This document shows, piece after piece, positions 6,104 to 7,987 of a stretch of DNA of 7,987 bases. Origin of the DNA: Oscillospiraceae bacterium (GTDB lineage Bacteria > Bacillota > Clostridia > Oscillospirales > Ruminococcaceae); the NCBI GenBank assembly GCA_900757485.1, contig CAAEOA010000306.1, forward strand, positions 1 through 7,987, written 5' to 3'. A model generated the notes under the pieces. It was not told the origin of the DNA and did no database searches. It was given only the letters and a program-made list of their open reading frames with translations. The position numbers and the translations under genes were made by a program. Each line of letters begins with the position of its first letter. Positions within the stretch are counted from its first letter, which is position 1.

Positions 6104-6743
6104 GCCATAATTCATCCGGCTTTGAAATAATAACATCGGCATGGTTTTCCCTCAGTTCTTTTTCGTCTCGAAATCCCCATAATACACCAACCGTCCATGC
6201 GCCGGCGCTTTTCCCGGTTTTCATATCGGCAGCAGTATCCCCGACATATACTGTTTCCTCCGCTGTGACACCGAGTTCTTTCATAATATGGAACAGTGCG
6301 GCAGGATCCGGCTTCAGCGGAACGCCCTCCTTTTGCCCGCAGACCAGATCGAAGGTATCGCCGCCAAACAGCGCTTCTGCTACTTTACTGGTGGTAGGGT
6401 GCGGCTTGTTGGAAAGAACCGCCAGTTTTATTCCTGCGCCTTTCAGCTTGGCAAGTATCTCCGGAATGCCGTCGTAGGGGGCCGTTAAATATAAAAAGTT
6501 GTCGTCGTAGGTTTTGTTGTAAAGAGGATACACTTTCTGAAAGCTTTCGGGAGAATCATCGCCATTTTCATGCAGCATACGCTGTACCAAAATTTTGGCG
6601 CCGTTTCCTACCATATAACGATATTTTTCTTTGGAAATTGCTTGAAATCCGGATGCTTCCAATGCTTGATTAGCAAAATAAGCGATGGTGGTGAGGGTAT
6701 TGGCTAAAGTACCGTCTAAATCAAATATGACAGCTTTTTTCAT
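6084..6743 (-). CDS. HAD-superfamily phosphatase, phosphoglycolate-phosphatase/PGMB-like
   Basis: This is a Mg-dependent phosphatase with an Asp nucleophile. Counting from ATG 6743 (219 residues), motif I is FDLDGT (7-12, nucleophile D8, acid D10), motif II is LSNKP (S111), motif III is LKPDP (K144) and motif IV is VGDTAADM (167-174, D169 and D173). A helical cap (about 15-85) between motifs I and II, plus the WGFR string (189-192), fit the Gph-like branch; substrates range from phosphoglycolate to other small phosphate esters and cannot be fixed here. ATG 6743 fits the family start, but the good ribosome site AAAGGA (6764-6759) is 15 nt away. TTG 6752, 6 nt from that site, would add three residues and may be the true start. 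The open frame runs back into the ABC gene, which is not coding for this protein. It lies 28-37 bp after the ABC gene and is probably in its operon. Confidence 0.92.
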   Translation of the reverse strand: MKKAVIFDLDGTLANTLTTIAYFANQALEASGFQAISKEKYRYMVGNGAKILVQRMLHENGDDSPESFQKVYPLYNKTYDDNFLYLTAPYDGIPEILAKLKGAGIKLAVLSNKPHPTTSKVAEALFGGDTFDLVCGQKEGVPLKPDPAALFHIMKELGVTAEETVYVGDTAADMKTGKSAGAWTVGVLWGFRDEKELRENHADVIISKPDELWQQVNRA

Positions 6744-6758
6744 GGGTGGCAAATTCAA

Positions 6759-6764
6759 TCCTTT
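6759..6764 (-). promoter_or_regulatory. Ribosome binding site deciding the HAD start
   Basis: AAAGGA on the minus strand is placed 6 nt before TTG 6752 and 15 nt before ATG 6743. Spacing favours the TTG start; codon preference and family alignment favour the ATG. No better site is present in the short gap after the ABC gene. Confidence 0.5.
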
Positions 6765-6780
6765 CATTTTCCTGCTTGTT

Positions 6781-7987
6781 TTATTGGAGAGAGGACTCGG
6801 CAAATTGATAGGCATATAGTTCTGCATAAATTCCGCCCTTGTCCAACAATTGCTGATGGGTGCCCTGCTCTTTAATTCCGTCATCGGTAATGACAACGAT
6901 CTCATCTGCATTTTTTATGGTGGATAACCGGTGAGCCACGATAATAGAAGTGCGGTTTTGGGAGAGTTGCTCTAGAGATTTTTGAATCATCATTTCGGTT
7001 GCGTTATCCAGCGCGGAAGTTGCTTCGTCCAGAATTAAAATAGGAGGATTTTTGAGGAAGGCACGCGCAATGGAAATGCGCTGTTTTTGACCGCCCGAAA
7101 GCTTAACGCCCCGCTCGCCGATGTAGGTGTCATAGCCATTTTCCATGGTCATAACGGTGTCATGGATGTTTGCTTTTTTCGCGGCGCTTATAATCTCCTC
7201 CTCCGAGGCATCCGGTTTCCCATAGGCAATATTGTCCCGAACAGTACCGGTAAACAGGAAAACATCCTGTGCAACAATTCCGATGTTTTTTCGCAGAGCG
7301 TATCGGGAAATCTCCCGGATATCATGTTCTCCGATTGTGATGGATCCGGCACTGATTTCATAGAATCTGGGAATTAAGTGGCACAATGTGGTTTTGCCGC
7401 CTCCGGATGGTCCTACCAGCGCAATGGTTTTCCCCTGCGGTATATGAAGGGAAAGATCTTTCAGAACCAGACTCTGGTCGCTGTCATCTGTTTTATACCG
7501 GAAATTGACGTGACGAAAATCAATATCTCCGCTCAGTTTCGGCAGTTCGATTTCGGAGCCGGTTATCGGCTCTTCGCTTTCGGTCATGATCTGTTCAAAA
7601 CGTTCAAATCCGGACATGCCGTTTTGAAATTGCTCAAAAAACTGAATCAGCTTTTTGACCGGATTCAAAAACATGTTGATATAAAGCAGGAAAACGGCGA
7701 ATTCTCCCACATCAATCCATTCTTGAAAGAAGAAAATTCCGCCGGTGACCAGTACGATAACATACAGCATGTCCATGCATAAATCCATGCCCGAGAAAAA
7801 TCGTGCCATAACGCGATAAGCAGCGGAACGTGCCTGAACAAACCGACCGTTGCAAAGCTCGAATTTTTTGGTTTCCTGTTTGTCGGCGGTGTAAGCGCGG
7901 GAAACTCGGATTCCGGAAATTGCGTTCTCAATGTTGGCATTTACTTCTGCGATTTCTTCACGGGTGCGCTTGAAGGCAATGTGCATA
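6781..7987 (-). CDS. ABC exporter, fused membrane and ATPase domains (5' end outside window)
   Basis: About 401 C-terminal residues are present of a protein that is normally about 570-600 long; the start lies beyond the right edge, so the Met coded at 7986 is probably internal. Residues 1-130 of the visible part are the end of a type I exporter membrane domain, with the cytoplasmic coupling region NAISGIRVSRAYTADKQE (21-38) and two membrane helices (about 72-88 and 95-110). The ATPase follows: A-loop Tyr (FRY, 162-164), Walker A GPSGGGKTT (192-200), Q-loop Q240, signature LSGGQ (296-300), Walker B ILILDE (316-321) and switch His H352, all intact. Such half-transporters act as dimers to export lipids, peptides or drugs. 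The half-transporter partner, if it is a heterodimer, would lie to the right. The substrate is not predictable; the HAD and nth genes downstream are likely just co-transcribed. Confidence 0.95.
   Translation of the reverse strand, partial: MHIAFKRTREEIAEVNANIENAISGIRVSRAYTADKQETKKFELCNGRFVQARSAAYRVMARFFSGMDLCMDMLYVIVLVTGGIFFFQEWIDVGEFAVFLLYINMFLNPVKKLIQFFEQFQNGMSGFERFEQIMTESEEPITGSEIELPKLSGDIDFRHVNFRYKTDDSDQSLVLKDLSLHIPQGKTIALVGPSGGGKTTLCHLIPRFYEISAGSITIGEHDIREISRYALRKNIGIVAQDVFLFTGTVRDNIAYGKPDASEEEIISAAKKANIHDTVMTMENGYDTYIGERGVKLSGGQKQRISIARAFLKNPPILILDEATSALDNATEMMIQKSLEQLSQNRTSIIVAHRLSTIKNADEIVVITDDGIKEQGTHQQLLDKGGIYAELYAYQFAESSLQ

Noticed and set aside
6744..6911. N-terminal extension of the HAD protein into the ABC gene
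   Set aside because: The extension would overlap the end of the ABC ATPase and adds residues before a family-typical start. The ribosome site at 6759-6764 points to a start at 6752 or 6743.
7378..7782. 134-residue plus-strand ORF opposite the ABC transporter
   Set aside because: It is antisense to an ATPase with every conserved motif intact and shows no domain or ribosome site of its own.

Overview
The window looks like chromosomal DNA of a low-to-moderate GC Gram-positive anaerobe, most likely a member of the Clostridia (possibly Oscillospiraceae-like; the rank is a guess). The reasons are AAGGA/AAAGGA-type ribosome binding sites, very AT-rich intergenic DNA beside more GC-balanced genes, rho-independent terminators, and a BTAD-type regulator next to a clostridial-looking Nth/HAD/ABC housekeeping cluster. 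No mobile element, RNA gene, CRISPR array or phage gene was seen.

Left half, plus strand: a near-consensus extended -10 promoter (32-60) is followed by a leader of about 250 nt with several inverted repeats. It drives a two-gene unit: an FAD-dependent oxidoreductase of the protoporphyrinogen-oxidase/UDP-galactopyranose-mutase-like group (316-1875), then a polytopic GT-C (PMT/ArnT-like) glycosyltransferase (1978-3660). The 102-bp gap between them carries two hairpins. A strong terminator at 3709-3755 works in both directions and separates this unit from the convergent gene. The pair probably acts on a lipid-linked or surface glycan, but the substrate cannot be read from sequence.

Middle, minus strand: a SARP/BTAD-family regulator (3764-4987) has its own promoter (5157-5185) inside an AT-rich intergenic region of 360 bp. 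Two similar 15-bp palindromes flank this promoter. The C-terminal third of the regulator resembles a GGDEF (diguanylate cyclase) domain that has lost its signature, an unusual fusion and the most interesting item in the window.

Right half, minus strand: a probable operon reads ABC exporter (6781-7987, 5' end outside the window), HAD phosphatase (6084-6743) and endonuclease III nth (5348-6007), closed by a strong terminator at 5324-5372. A second, weaker terminator-like hairpin lies between the HAD gene and nth. This part is ordinary housekeeping content.
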